Below are positions 22,172-34,190 of a stretch of DNA of 64,000 nt, one piece after another. The stretch lies in the NCBI GenBank assembly GCA_021234155.1, contig JAJEKV010000013.1:5336775-5400774 (forward strand), given 5' to 3'. Origin of the DNA: Isoetes taiwanensis (taxonomy: Eukaryota > Streptophyta > Lycopodiopsida > Isoetales > Isoetaceae). A program made the position numbers and the translations under genes. Below the pieces are notes generated by a model. The model was not told the origin of the DNA and made no database searches. It saw only the letters and a program-made list of their open reading frames with translations. Each line of letters starts with the position of its first letter. Positions within the stretch are counted from its first letter, which is position 1.

Positions 22172-24812
22172 TCAATGGCTACCACGCCAAAAGCAGTCGA
22201 TCCTTCACCAAACTTGTTGCCAATTCCAAGCTTTCCCACTCAATTTCGTTAGGACAACTCGCAAAATTTGGTCTGAAAACCAATTGCAACCAGTCTGTAC
22301 CTAATTAAACCCCATCATTTTGAATTTTCAAGCTGTCATAGGTCCTCCAAGGATAAAATCATTGTTCTCCTTAAAAAAAAAGGTTGAGCATTTGATTCCA
22401 TTCATCACATGCCTTCTTTATCGGATTATTAGAGCATCTAAGATATGTTCAACTCCTTATCTATTACATCTTGTTCTTGTAGATCACACTAAGTTTTAGC
22501 CTTTCATTCAACGTAGATCGCCACAATTCTAGTATCTATAGAATATGGCATCAACCTGTCGCGCCCAAAAGGCTACACCCTGAATCTTCCTCTTCAGCCA
22601 CAACAACGACTGGGGCCAAATGGATTAAGCATTCACAATGCCTTGATGGCTCCAGTAGAGGTAGCCCATGTCATAACCTCTAATCTCTCTGCAGAGGTGT
22701 CCCGTAAAATCTCAACCCAAGTCGAGTGATCCATGTCCAGCCGATGCTCAGTGTTTAATGTTGAGGACAATGTCATGTTCTAGTCCATAGTCAGATCCTA
22801 GTTGCCTTATTTCTCTGTGCACCCTCTTTTTTATTTTGGCCGGAAAATAACTTGGCAAAATCCCCCTTCCCCTCCCCCCCTTCCATCCCCCATCTTCTGG
22901 TTTTCCCTTGAATTCATCCTTTTGTGGCTATGGTTTTGTGTAGCCCTTTGGAGGGTTTCGACAACCCATTGTGGCTTTAATTTTGTGCAGCTAGTTCGAT
23001 TTCTTAATGTAACTAGATCTTAACCTTAATGACTGATTATATCCGTGTTTTGTTTCCCTTTGTTATTGCTAATGACCTGTGTTCTAACTAATCTCATTTC
23101 AGTTCTATGGTGCCTTGATTCATGTTGTCGTGAATGTGAATCGTTCATCTTAAAGGTTAAAACTCACTCGATATACAACTCAATAAACATAATCTATCAA
23201 CGATAAGTTATCTATTAGTGAAATTTATTAAAGGAATTTACATATGCATCGCCAAATTTAGGCACTTACCCTTCTAATTCAATAGCTTATGATAATGTAT
23301 GTTGAAATTTGGGCACAAATGCATGCCTTATTCTTCTACAGTTTCATCACTGTCAACGGAAATCTATAGCTACAAATACCATGTCATGCAATGGTCTACA
23401 CATAAATTGATAATACTACAAAGAGTAATATATACATGGTTTTTGGTTTTTGATGGCAAGGTGGGTTTTTGGGTTGCCCCTAGGGGGGCAAACTCTCGTT
23501 TATGTGGGTTTGTGGGATATACTGAGTATATGCTGGAATATACTCAGTATATGTTGATGACTGCTAAAAACCCTTTGTTCCCTGTAAATGCACGGTCAGT
23601 TGCGTTGTGGATCAAGGATGTTCTGGACCGGGTAACTGGCAGCTCCAATCTGATGAATAAGAACACAGCGCCCACCTCAAGATGAGTGCTCTCCTCCATT
23701 TCTCCGTCTCTGGTCACAAGCGAAGGCCATGAATTTGTCTACAAGAACTGATACATCTGCTTCTCTGCTGCAGAATGTTATTTCGAGGTTAAAGCTTGTG
23801 TTTGGTGCTGTTGTGGTATGGTACGAAAAGTTTTCTGTTCTGGCCAGGATGTAGAACTTACAGCAGCGTGGCTTCTTGATCTGGTTGCAGTGGGGTACTC
23901 ACAGCCAAAACTTCAGCCCCCAAGCACTAATAACAATAAAGATACAACTTTAAGCTCAAAGGAGTTCATTCCCTACATCTTTTCATCAATATATCCAGGT
24001 ATCGAGGAGGCTTCTTCTGTAGAGAAGGAAATGGAGAATCTTCTTTGTTGGAGGGGTTTTTTTTACAATATGGTACTAGTATTAGAATGCTCAATGCCAC
24101 GAAATCATTGTATACTAGCTTGGAGAATGCTTTATAGTAGACTCTCTAGACAAGTCGCAATTCTTTTTAGAACAAGCGGATCCCCGGATTGCACATTGAT
24201 GCGGAAGCGGTGAGCAAACTTATCGGTATGTATTTCATGTTTTATTTCCGAACCAACTAGCGTTAGAATGTAACGATATAGATAGAGCAACTTAGGTGAC
24301 ATGATAGACCTTGTGTCTTGTTATTCTTTATGATTTTGTTGTAGAGCCGAATGGGTCATTTTTATTAAATAAACTTTCAAATGCCCCTGTTTAAACAGAG
24401 GCCATCCCCACTTTCAAATTATCGGTTAAGTCATCCGATGTAATGCATAGTCTTTTATTCATTACAGATTATCTTATGAATATTTTGATTATGGTTGTGT
24501 AGTCCCTAATTTTGAGAAGTATCCAAATGCGCATGTTATCTAAATCGCTAAAGAACATGTCATATTGAACTATTGGAATATGTTCAAAGGATATAGATCA
24601 AAGTTATGGGCACTACATCAGGTAAAGTTTCATTCAGAAGCCTTATTGGTTTAACATGAATAAATGGTGACTATTTCTTATGCTAGGACTTAAGCTTACT
24701 GCATAACGGACTCTAAAGAGCAAAGTACAGTAGAAAAGAAACAGTAGGCAAGCATAGATGTTCTTATTGCCGTGCATTTGTTTTTAAAAGAAGTTGCTTA
24801 ATCTGTTGATCC
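22172..24812. other. Mostly unassigned; possible decayed exons
   Basis: Two plus-strand ORFs (23299-23685 and 23818-24213) are open for over 120 codons, including VELTAAWLLDLVAVGYSQ, but match no family I can name. A 15-base perfect inverted repeat lies at 23517-23552. On the plus strand near 22605-22730 a 55-codon open stretch has HNALMAPVEVAHVITSN. None of this is strong enough to call a gene. Confidence 0.35.
23517..23552. repeat. Perfect 15-base inverted repeat
   Basis: ATATACTGAGTATAT (23517-23531), a six-base spacer, then ATATACTCAGTATAT, its exact reverse complement (23538-23552). Each arm is itself nearly palindromic. No flanking duplication seen. Confidence 0.8.
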
Positions 24813-25092
24813 AGGACTAAATCTCAACTGTGGAAGTTTTCTTGCGCGCTATGCAATGGGAGCAATTCAACAAGGGAAGCTCACAGAAGCACACCTAGAT
24901 TATGCACTGACCCAGTTAATTACAATCCAAATGCGTCTAGGCGTGTATGATGGGGACCCAAGAACTGGACCTTATGACTAATTAGGTGCCAAGGACCCTA
25001 CCTTTCACCAAGGCAAAATAGGCACCCTTGCTGTTATTGGTTCCCATGCTAAGGTCAGCAGATCCATGATAGGTAACTATGAAGGCGAACGC
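24813..25092 (+). pseudogene. Beta-D-xylosidase (GH3, BXL type) fragment
   Basis: Plant BXL enzymes are cell-wall glycoside hydrolases of family 3 that trim xylose or arabinose from wall polymers. The stretch starts after a splice-acceptor-like 'ttgatccag' and reads GLNLNCGSFLARY, then LTQLITIQMRLGVYDGDPRT, ending LAVIGSHAKVSRSMIGNYEG. These match the BXL blocks (DLNCGTFL..., MRLGLFDGDP, AVIGPNAN...MIGNYEG) between the GH3 N-terminal and C-terminal domains. The frame holds one stop (after RTGPYD), and the block usually reading ...CTPAHQELAL is shortened. No signal peptide, catalytic aspartate region or other exons were found nearby, so this is an isolated relic. Confidence 0.8.
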
Positions 25093-25229
25093 TTTTTTTT
25101 TTTTAATTTGCCTATGTTTCATATTTTGCATTTGCATGAGTTAGCTCGTCTGAAACATGCTTGATCAAAGAGATATTTTTAATTTGTGGAAACTATATAT
25201 GTCAGAGCTTTGGCTTGTTGCTTATGGTG

Positions 25230-25831
25230 TGCAGGTAATTGCAGTCATTCTAACACAGGATGATGTGCTGCATATAATGAAAGCCGCCTAGTTCTTTGTT
25301 CGGATGGTGGCTTTGCTTATGTACATGTACTGCATTGCATCAGTACCAATGCTGGTGCAGCCATCCTTCCACTTACATCTCCAGGAAATCTTAATTTTTA
25401 TGAAGAGGTTGACATAACAAGTGTCTTAGATGGAAAACATAAAAAAAAACAGTTTGAGTTGGTGCCTTATAGGCTGCCCTTCACAAAACCACATGAGTGC
25501 TAGCAAACTTTTTGTCATTCAAAAGGGTGGAAAAGTTATTGAATATACTTTCCAGGGTATGACCATTGTGAACAATGTTGAGGAGCTTTCATGCGAGCTA
25601 TGAGCTACGGCATTTTCCCAAGGGCTTTATAATTATTATCTTTGCCATGTGGAACAAAGTAGCCAGTCACTATCGGAATGTTCAATGGTTAGCTATATAG
25701 ATGGGCTAGACAACCAATGTCTTTACTTCAGCAGGCATGAGAATGGTTTTGTTGATGTTTGGAATGCATCAAATATCGCAATATGCCTTATCACCTCAAT
25801 TCAAGGAGAATTATGCTGTTTGTGGTCCTAA
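25230..25831 (+). pseudogene. WD40-like fragment (possible tomosyn/Lgl-type)
   Basis: Coding-looking plus-strand pieces in changing frames. They include RLVLCSDGGFAYVHVLHC and ILPLTSPGNLNFYEE (25285-25410), ASKLFVIQKGGKVIEYTFQG (about 25500-25560), then the 60-codon ORF 25649-25831 with CLYFSRHENGFVDVWNASN. The 'HxNGxVxVWxAS' run resembles a WD40 blade and reminds me of plant tomosyn/lethal-giant-larvae proteins (trafficking regulators), but this is from memory. Another WD40 family is possible. It lies about 140 bases after the xylosidase fragment on the same strand, two unrelated gene relics side by side. Confidence 0.4.
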
Positions 25832-27073
25832 CATTTAGGATTTCTTCATCTCTTTATTTACGTTATTATGATTGTTTGTTAAATAAGTATAAGTAGCCCC
25901 TTGAACACAAAATCCAGCAGCAATTGATTTTTCTGCTTTGTTGGCATTCTTGCCACTTGGTTAGCACTGTTATAGCTATGCTGATAGAACGATCGCCATG
26001 AAAGCGCTTTCTTTTGTTGTGTTTCAATTTATCTCCTCCCTTAGCATTCTTAGCTTTAAACACATTTGCCCATGTCAATTTATCATGACATTTGACTGAA
26101 GAAAAAATTAATCCATTTGGTGAACCACAACCAATTTGAAGGCCAGCGTAATGTCATTGGACTATTGAATGATTGTTGCACATTGATCAATTAGTGCACT
26201 TTGAATAATTCTTTAACATAGCATCTGCCTAGCCTCTTCTAGTATCTCATTTGGCTGGTGTTTTCTAATGTTTCATCTGCCTAGCGTCTCTTTATTATGT
26301 TTTTTCAAATCATAAATGTGCACCATGGGACATTAAGTCTTACCTTTTTTCTGTTTTTCATTTCCTTATCACCAATTTCTATTTTCTAGCCTTTTTGTGT
26401 TTGTCAAGCTTATAAATAATTGCGAGTGCCAGACTCCTTTATGGACTGTCACACCGTTAGGTTAGAAATTGAATTGCAAATGGAGCTTAAAGGATAGGTT
26501 CCCCCTACCCTTAAATTTGAAAGGAAAATTTATGGCCCGTTAAGTCCGTCGTTAAAATTGACCTAACGGAATTCAATATGAACCAAGGTCACGTTATAAT
26601 TAACATGTGATGTTGGTTCTGGTTTTGAAATCATGCTCAACCCAATTATGAAATATAGTGTTGTTTTAGATGTACATGTATGTTGGCAAAGATTTGATAC
26701 TGCCATATACTCTAGTTTAACATGAAACTCTAAACTAGACTGGAAATTAGATGAAGGAATTACATGTCCAAACCAGGCACCTCAAACCTAAGCATCAAAC
26801 ATCCAAATTAAAAGCAACCCCTTGAAGGTGTAACACACAAAAAGAATGCATCAAGCTAGAGCAAAGTATAGCAGCCAAGTTCCACAAAAACAATATGCTA
26901 GCATAAGTTATTCTTTGATTGCGTTTTTACTGCATTTGCATACTCCTACAACAATCGAATGGGTTGTAAGGAAAAATATAATAAGAGAAATAGATACAAT
27001 AGAAAAAAGGAATCACATTAGCTCATTGTTTATTAATTAAAGCAATGTTATTAGAACATTGAATCATTTACTA
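25832..27073. other. No gene recognised
   Basis: AT-rich DNA without a supported feature. A 64-codon ORF at 26846 has no recognisable content. Confidence 0.4.
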
Positions 27074-27173
27074 GAGGTTCGAGTCCTCGTATTTTATATT
27101 ATAAAACCTTAGGTATTTTGGTGGAGGTCCAAGTCTTTGTATTTCATATTATAAAGCCTTAGGCGTACTTGTA
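27074..27173. repeat. Two 50-base tandem units with a B-box-like motif
   Basis: Units start at 27074 (GAGGTTCGAGTCCTCG) and 27124 (GAGGTCCAAGTCTTTG) and share 'tattataaaaccttagg'. GGTTCGAGTCC is B-box-like, so the unit may come from a tRNA-derived SINE. Confidence 0.65.
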
Positions 27174-27654
27174 TTTCTGAGACAGACCTAGCCCCTCTGC
27201 CTAGACTATCACACCAACCATCTACAACTAATTTTTGTGCAAGTGATTACATCTCAAACTTAAGCTATAGGAATTCAACGATGCATATGGACAATAAGTT
27301 ATGGCTCAAGCACTCTTACATCATATTGATATCATTCTTACACCATATCAATGAAACTCTAGATTAGCACTCTTGGTCTTGGCCATCCACCGGTCCAAAC
27401 TTAAACCATAGAAATTGCATCGTACCCCCTGCATCAATGCTCATATATGGCTATGATTCCTATAGGTGCCATATCTAGGTCTTGGAATTGTTGTTGATGC
27501 TTTATAAGATAAAAAGAACAAAATGAAAACCAAGCAAACACACCCTCAGACCACCGGAGGGCAACCCTCCGTGCGCAGCACCTTGTTTATCTTTCATTTA
27601 AAAAAGGGTACATAAAGAAAATGAGTGAATCACTCTAAGCGAAACGAATCTCCA
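27174..27654. other. No gene recognised
   Basis: Contains a small hairpin CGGAGGG-CAA-CCCTCCG at about 27555-27571 and nothing else I can support. Confidence 0.4.
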
Positions 27655-27970
27655 AAAATATAGGATAAGAGATGAACCAATTTTGATGTTGTTTTAAATG
27701 GTAAACTGGTGGGTCTTTGAAGAGAAACACCATGCTCCAGGATTAGCAAATCGTTGTCCAAAAACGCCACCCATCATAAACCATAAAAGGTGCAACTACA
27801 GTCCAGGTAAAGAGCTCCAACATAAATAAAACCAATCAGATCTGTGCCATTAAAGAACCTTAAAGGAGATATTATGCTAAATTAGGATCCATAGTGGACA
27901 TACTCTAGTGCCATAGTGGACCATAAAAGGCTATGATGTGGCGAACATTTTGTCCAAAAATTTGGACAAA
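27655..27970 (+). repeat. Repeat C, copy 1 (uninterrupted)
   Basis: Matches 38723-38886 plus 40376-40560. This copy reads straight through 'gcaactacagtccaggtaaagag', so it is a natural empty site for the hAT-like element in copy 2. No coding content. Confidence 0.85.
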
Positions 27971-29120
27971 AAATAGTATCCTGAACCGATAACGGGATGT
28001 CTACTCTATAATATATATCAATTTAAATTATACATAAGTTTAGCATTTATAGCTTATTAATTAAATTCTTTATCAAACATTGCTCATATGTTTCTAAATA
28101 TCGTTTGCATATTACTATTTTTAATTTATTACACTATAAATTAATATATATTTATCTTTATATGGTATTAATTCAATTGCTTATAAAACAATATGGAATT
28201 CATTTACCAAATTATCTTTCTCACCAAGTTTTAAACTAGAAATAAAAAATCTATATTTTCAAAATGTTTTACTTGAAAATCTAATTCTAAATATATTCAA
28301 GTGAAGATTAGTTTAGAAACTAGTTTAATGTTTTAATAACTATTGCACTTTTGATTTGAAGGTAGACTTATAGAATTAAAACTTATAAAATTTAATAAAA
28401 TCAATATGTACTTTCATAATGAAAGATATTATGAGAGATGTTTTTTTTTTAAAAAAAAAAAGAGAATGAAAAACAAAAAAAAAACTTGCAACATCCCATA
28501 ACACAACCAAAACAAAAAATAACTTATTTATTTTCATTCAGAAAACCGATATAGCATGAGAGCAAGAGGGCAGCAATGGTGGACTGCCAGAAGATGCATT
28601 TATTGCGATCTATCAAATACAAGACTTTGCCCTTTATGTTGCTTGCAATTTCAATCCAAAAACCTGTACATATAGTGTTTATCTTGTGGCTGTAAGTGAA
28701 ACTAACTATCGAATCTGTTGCAACCCTCAAAAGAGGCCAAGTCTGGCTACTGGGTTCCCCACTTCTTGAGTCCCTTGGACTCCCCATGCCAAACTTGCAT
28801 TGATCCCTTGGATCCATACTGCAAAATAGTGCAGTTCCCAATCGTTCCCAAAACGATTCTACTTCGCGTTCCTTCCTTGAGATCTATGCTCTCTTATATA
28901 GGATACCAACTCTAGTGCCATGCCGCCATGCATATGCATATATGCATTAATGTCACTTGTCTCTTAAACCTATAATCTTTAGGTTTAATGGTGCTATATG
29001 ACATAGGGCCCTAACATATGTTATATGACCTAGGGCCTAACATATATACGTAACATACGCCCCCCCTTCAAATCCTTGGTCCCCAAGGATCATGGAGGTA
29101 TATGTATTTCCCATTCCTTG
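27971..29120. other. Very AT-rich stretch, no gene recognised
   Basis: 28000-28500 is almost pure A/T with a T-run/A-run pair at about 28440-28460. A 105-codon minus-strand ORF at 28524-28841 has no recognisable content. Confidence 0.4.
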
Positions 29121-29316
29121 GGTCACCCGATGACCATGATTTCAACATCTAGTCCCTTTTGAAACCTGTTCCCCAGATCACCTAGTGATCATGGTTTCAT
29201 CCTCTAGTCCCTTTGAAAACCCGTTCCCTGGATCACCCCGTGATCATGGTTTCAACCTCTAGTCCCTTCGGAAACTCGGTCCCTGGATCACCTCGTGATC
29301 ATGGTTTCATAGCTCA
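29121..29316. repeat. 55-base tandem repeat, about 3.5 units
   Basis: Units start at 29121, 29176, 29231 and 29286 with exact 55-base spacing and high similarity. Each has GATCACC then GTGATCATGGTTTCA, an inverted GATCAC...GTGATC, followed by CTCTAGTCCCTT. The last units are better matched than the first, which suggests decay from the left. Confidence 0.88.
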
Positions 29317-29954
29317 TTCCTTTATGTACATCCTACTTGCCATCCCTAATGCAAGTCTTTAATTCTGTACTTTTAGGTAATTGGCCTCATATTGACTTTA
29401 CCAATATTTCCTCGATCTCCACGGTTTTGAGTTAAGTGAAGATTTTGCTCCACGTACACTTCACTCTTCCATATAACATCGAGAAGTGATTGATATCGTC
29501 ACAAGATCCAGTACTCTGCAATATTCCTATTGCGCAGCCTCCGAATGCGAGCGTCTAGAATCACCTCAAGAGTTACCTCAGAACTAAGGGGCTAGAAGTA
29601 TTGTTACAATCCTTGGACAATATTGCTTTCTTGAGTTGACTTATATTAATCCATTCACAAGTTCTAACTCGACTCATATGCTGTCTTCATTGACTCTTCC
29701 TCAACCCAACATATTGGGACATCTTTGACTAATGGTCTTAAGGTTCTTACCTCGCCACTAGTATTGTAAGACCCAGTTCCAACCTTGCATCTATTCTTCA
29801 GTCAAGAACTTTAGGTTCTTTATGACGCATTTACCAACTCTTTGGACTAGAGTGGAAGCCCCGTTTCTACCTTAATTCACACTTAGTGCAACTAAGTATC
29901 TGATACTAGTCAGGTGAATTCACTAAGCAATGCGAATTCAATATTCTTGATCCT
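29317..29954. other. No gene recognised
   Basis: Sequence without ORFs. The phrase 'tcaagaactttaggttcttt' is weakly repeated. It may belong to the same unknown element as the 55-base array. Confidence 0.35.
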
Positions 29955-29965
29955 AGATCCAAGAA

Positions 29966-30269
29966 TTTTTTTTTTTTTTGAAGAACTGTGTCATCAATAT
30001 ATTAAAAGAATGGTAATGTTACAAAGCAAGTGAGGAGGAAGGAGAACTGCCCCAAAGAGACAGCGATACCTCGACACTCCACAACAAACTCACAGAAAAA
30101 CTGCAACTCTACTGCTGTACAAACCGACCATCACCATCTACAACACCCAAGAAGTCTCGCCAAATGGCAAACTTCCGCTCTACTACTTCCGGGAACACCA
30201 GAAAGCTTTGAAATAGCTTGTACCTGAGTCGAGGAATCAGAGAGGCTGCAGGCTGCTGAATCCCCTGAA
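29966..30269 (-). mobile_element. 5'-truncated poly-A retroelement (L1 3' end), with target duplication
   Basis: On the minus strand about 290 bases of mostly non-coding sequence end in a 14-base A-tail (T-run at 29966-29979). Exact 11-base direct repeats AGATCCAAGAA flank it (29955-29965 and 30270-30280), the signature of L1 target-primed insertion. The sequence resembles a plant LINE 3' end but differs from the L1 at 8.3-14.1 kb; a retroposed transcript is the alternative. Confidence 0.8.
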
Positions 30270-30279
30270 AGATCCAAGA

Positions 30280-30587
30280 AAATTGTAAATATACCCCTAT
30301 TTTTTTGTAAAATTTTGCCCCTGTTTTAAGGATATTTTTGATAAAATTATCGTAACTTCTTTATGATGATCCAAATAAGAATAAGACTTATTTGTGTTTA
30401 AAAAATAATATAACTTGTGATTCCAGGCTCCGATTCAAGTGATTTTAGCCTTGACAGAAAGATATTGTCCTCGCATACATTTTTTTTTGGATCATTAGAA
30501 GAAAGTTGTGGTCATTTTATCAAAAATACCCCAAAAACTAGGGCATTTTCACAATTTTGCAAAAAAATAAGGGTATTTTTACAATTT
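30280..30587. mobile_element. Foldback MITE with about 95-base inverted ends
   Basis: The first and last 95 or so bases are imperfect inverted repeats. The outer parts are AAATTGTAAA-ATACCC-TATTTTTTTG and the inner parts share GGNATATTTTTGATAAAAT and AATGATCC, with short gaps. The middle 110 bases are unrelated. There is no coding capacity. It abuts the target duplication of the L1 piece, so its own duplication is not clear. Confidence 0.75.
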
Positions 30588-31326
30588 GCCTAGTTATGGT
30601 GTGTGGTAAGAGGGCCCCTAAGCCTTGCGAGCCTAGGCCTCGACTCCTATACAACAAGGCTGCTGCCCTAGCGAAGGTGGACCTTAGACCCCCTATACTT
30701 TGACCCCTAATAAACTTTTTTGTAGATCACTTTTAGCTCGAAAGTCTTTTAGTTGGGTAGGGTCAACTTTAGGAAGTCGATTCTTGCCGCAGTATTGTCC
30801 ATGGGCTAGTAGTTTTCAATTAGTAAGAACTGTGCTCTTAAGTGTGCGAGACATGGCGACGCCTCCCTAGTTGTTTTGATTTGAATGTGTATGAGCGATA
30901 AGGTTGGGAATGGTCTTTTTGACTCTTTTTTATGGCATTACCCTAGCCTAGCAAGTTGGATAGCCCATATGGAAGACATCATTCCACTTCGTCTATGCAC
31001 CATGCAGCTTCAAGTGCCTAATGGTTTCAAGGCTCTATTTAAAGGCTTTGTTTTGTTTTGTTTTAGCCCTGGGGATATTTGGGCATTTCAGAATAGGAAA
31101 AGAGCATGAAGCGGCCTAGCAACTTATAGATCACTGTGTTTTTGAGACACGCATATTTTGTGGTTCGAAATTTGAATTCTTCGGCTATAAATACCAAGCG
31201 GATGTTCCTGTTTGGTGAGTGCAAATTGAGTACAATCTGTAAGTTCGCATGCTGCTTCTTTCCTTTTGCAAGTTCGTAGCAGATGCTGGATATGTGGTTG
31301 TTTGAACACATGTTTGTTTCTCTACT
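30588..31326. other. No gene recognised
   Basis: A 74-codon plus-strand ORF (30885-31109) is open but unrecognised. No other feature supported. Confidence 0.35.
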
Positions 31327-33221
31327 TAAGGAGTGAAGCTTAAGAGTCTGCGATCTGATTCACAGAATACATGGCCTAAGAGCTGCTTGCCTGCAATGTG
31401 TTTGGAGGGAGAGAGAACTGAGTACAATGTCAAAATTATAGATGAAGATCCTTAACAGTCCAGATTTTACTAGGTATTTTAGGCATGTATGCATCTCTAT
31501 ATGTGCAGCATGATGCAAGGTCAAATTTTGGTGTTTGAGGATAAGCTACGATTCCAAGATTGTGCTACGCAATTGGTGCATTCATGAACATGATGCATCT
31601 CATATATGGAAGGAATGTAGAAGAATGAAAACCTCTTTTAACTAGGACTGTTGTTCTGGGGATCTGCTTCCTGCTATTCTGATATCAAAGACATTAGGTC
31701 CATGCAGTACCTTTGCATTAACCTTCTGATTGTTTTAGTTCCTGTCTCACATCACAAATTCTTCCCTGCAATCATTATTAGAGTAAGGAAGCTGATGAAC
31801 ATTCCAAAAATCCACCCTTATAAAAAATAGAAAATGCAGCCAACAATTGTTTTTCCTAGAAGATAAAGTATGTTCCTTATGCATAAGGAACATCAATTGA
31901 GAATTATACCTTATGATTTGCAAATACATTGTCTGCAGAAAAAGCATAATTTCTAGTGGACAAAATTGAATAGAGTTCTCAGATATATACATTTGGTTCT
32001 AACAATTCTAAAATGCAGGTTCTTTTGTTCCAAACTGGAGATGAGGAAAGTAAGGCTCACATTGTTGATAGAAATCGAATTCCAGTCGACCTCACAAATA
32101 AACTTAAGGAGTGAAGCTTAAGAGTCTGCGATTTGATTCACAGAATACATGGCCTAAGAGCTGGTTGCCTGCAATGTGTTTGGAGGGAGAGAGAACTGAG
32201 TACAATGTCAAAATTATATATGAAGATCCTTAACAGTCCAGATTTTACTAGGTATTTTAGGCATGTATGCATCTCTATATGTGCAGCATGATGCAAGGTC
32301 AAATTTTGGTGTTTTAGGATAAGCTACGATTCCAAGATCGTGCTACGCAATTGATGCATTCATGAACATGCATTTCATATATGGAAGGGAACAATGCAGA
32401 AGAATGAATCACCTCTTTTAACTAGGACTGTTGTTCTGGGGATCTGCTTCCCGCTATTCTGATATCAAAGACATTAGGTCCATGGAGTACCCTTTCATTA
32501 ACCTTCTGATTGTTTTAGTTCATGTCTCACATCACAAGTTCTTCCCTGCAATAACATTATTAGAGTAAGGAAGCTGATGGACATTCCAAAAATCCACCCT
32601 TATAAAAAATAGAAAATGCAGCCAACAATTGTTTTTCCTAGAAGATAAATCATGTTCCTTATGCATAAGGAACATCAATTGAGAATCATACCTTCTGATT
32701 TGCAAATACATTGTCTGTGGAAAAAGCAGAAGCACAAAAGAAAAGAGCAGAATGTGATGTACACATCAGGATTATGGACATAAAATTTACAATGGTTCTT
32801 TAAGGTTGGTTGCAAAACAACTTGCCTTGTAGATCAAATAGAAAAGATACATAAAATTTGAAATACAACGGGTCTTCAAGGTGGGTTGCACTACCCGTAG
32901 AATAGAATAGAGTTCCAATTATTAGAATGCTCTGTAATTCGAAATACAATAGGTCTCCAAGGTGGGTTGCAAACAACTTGCCCAGTAGATCAAATAGGAA
33001 AGACTTGACTTCTTCAGTCTGTTTAGAAACAAATTCAAGATGCAGGCCTCTTACAAAATAGGATTTCTAGTGGACAAATTTGAATAGAGTTCTCAGATAT
33101 ATTCATTTGGTTCTAACAATTCTAAAATGCAGGTTCTTTTGTTCCAAACTGGAGATGAGGAAAGCAAGGCTCACATCGTTGATAGAAATCGAATTCCAGT
33201 CGACCTCACAAATCAACTTTT
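31327..33221 (+). repeat. Large tandem duplication carrying an exon-like segment
   Basis: Unit 1 is 31327-32103 and unit 2 is 32104-33221; both start 'ttaaggagtgaagcttaaga' and end 'gaattccagtcgacctcac'. Unit 2 carries about 330 extra bases (32726-33055), themselves built of repeats around 'caaggtgggttgca'. Each unit ends with an exon-like plus-strand stretch after a 'tgcag' acceptor: VLLFQTGDEESKAHIVDRN then RIPVDLTN (about 32020-32103 and 33133-33230). The gene is unknown to me. Identity between units is high, so the duplication is fairly recent. Confidence 0.8.
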
Positions 33222-33734
33222 CCATTTTGACCTATTGAGATAAATGCATCAATCCGAAGCATAAACCAATCTAATGCTACCGATGCGAGGAATGGATCCT
33301 GTTAGAATTAGGATAGAGGGCAATTTTTGTACAAACTGCCCAACAAAATGCTGCTTTTAATGTCGTTACTTTTTTCCATCCCTCTAAAACTCCAAGCTTT
33401 GGCAGCACATATGTGGAGTGTCATCCACGAATTTAGGATTTCAGCAAGCATTCACATATTTACCCTTAAGGTTTGTACCGATTTTTTGCACTCTCACTGT
33501 TCTACTTCTTTTGAAGTAGTGTTTTCAAAGCTTATCTGCTCTTTTACTTACATGCATGGTGCTGTTTCAAGAGCATGGAAACCATTTCTTCCAAAGTCGT
33601 GCTCTAGAAGAAATTGTAGAACATGGCAGTACCAGATGGATGAATAGAATTGCACAGCCATAAGATATACATTCCCTTCTATCTTTTATCAATTCCTGTA
33701 GACTCAAACTGACTGTTAGTTTTCAGTTCTCAGA

Positions 33735-34190
33735 GTTCTGAGACTATATAGCCTAAGAGTTCATCTGGTCAAGTATAGTGACAGCTGATATTATGTGTGG
33801 CAAATTTAAAAGCCCACATTTTACTAGGCATTTTAGTCATGCATGAATGAATCTTTCTATGTGCAGCAGATTGTCTCCACTGCAAAGCCAAATTTTGGTG
33901 TTTTAGGATAAGCAGGATTCAAGATTGTGCTACACAATTGGTGCATTCATGACATGCATTCCATATATGAAACGGAACAATGCAGAAGGATGAAGTAGTA
34001 ATCACCCTTTTTAACTGCCCTCTATTCTGCTGATATGAAAGATAATGGTCCATTAAATATGCTTGCATTAACCTTCCGATTGTTTTGGTCTCCCCCACAC
34101 CACCCCCGGTTCCCACATCACAAATTCTTCCCTGCAATAACAAGATCAGAGTTGAAAAGCTGATGGCCATTTTAAAAGAAAAAGGGACAA
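33735..34190 (+). repeat. Older diverged copy of the same repeat
   Basis: 'cctaagag', 'acattttactaggcatttta', 'ccaaattttggtgttttagg' and 'cacaattggtgcattcatga' match the 31.3 and 32.1 kb units in the same order, with much lower identity. An ancient third copy of the tandem unit. Confidence 0.7.
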
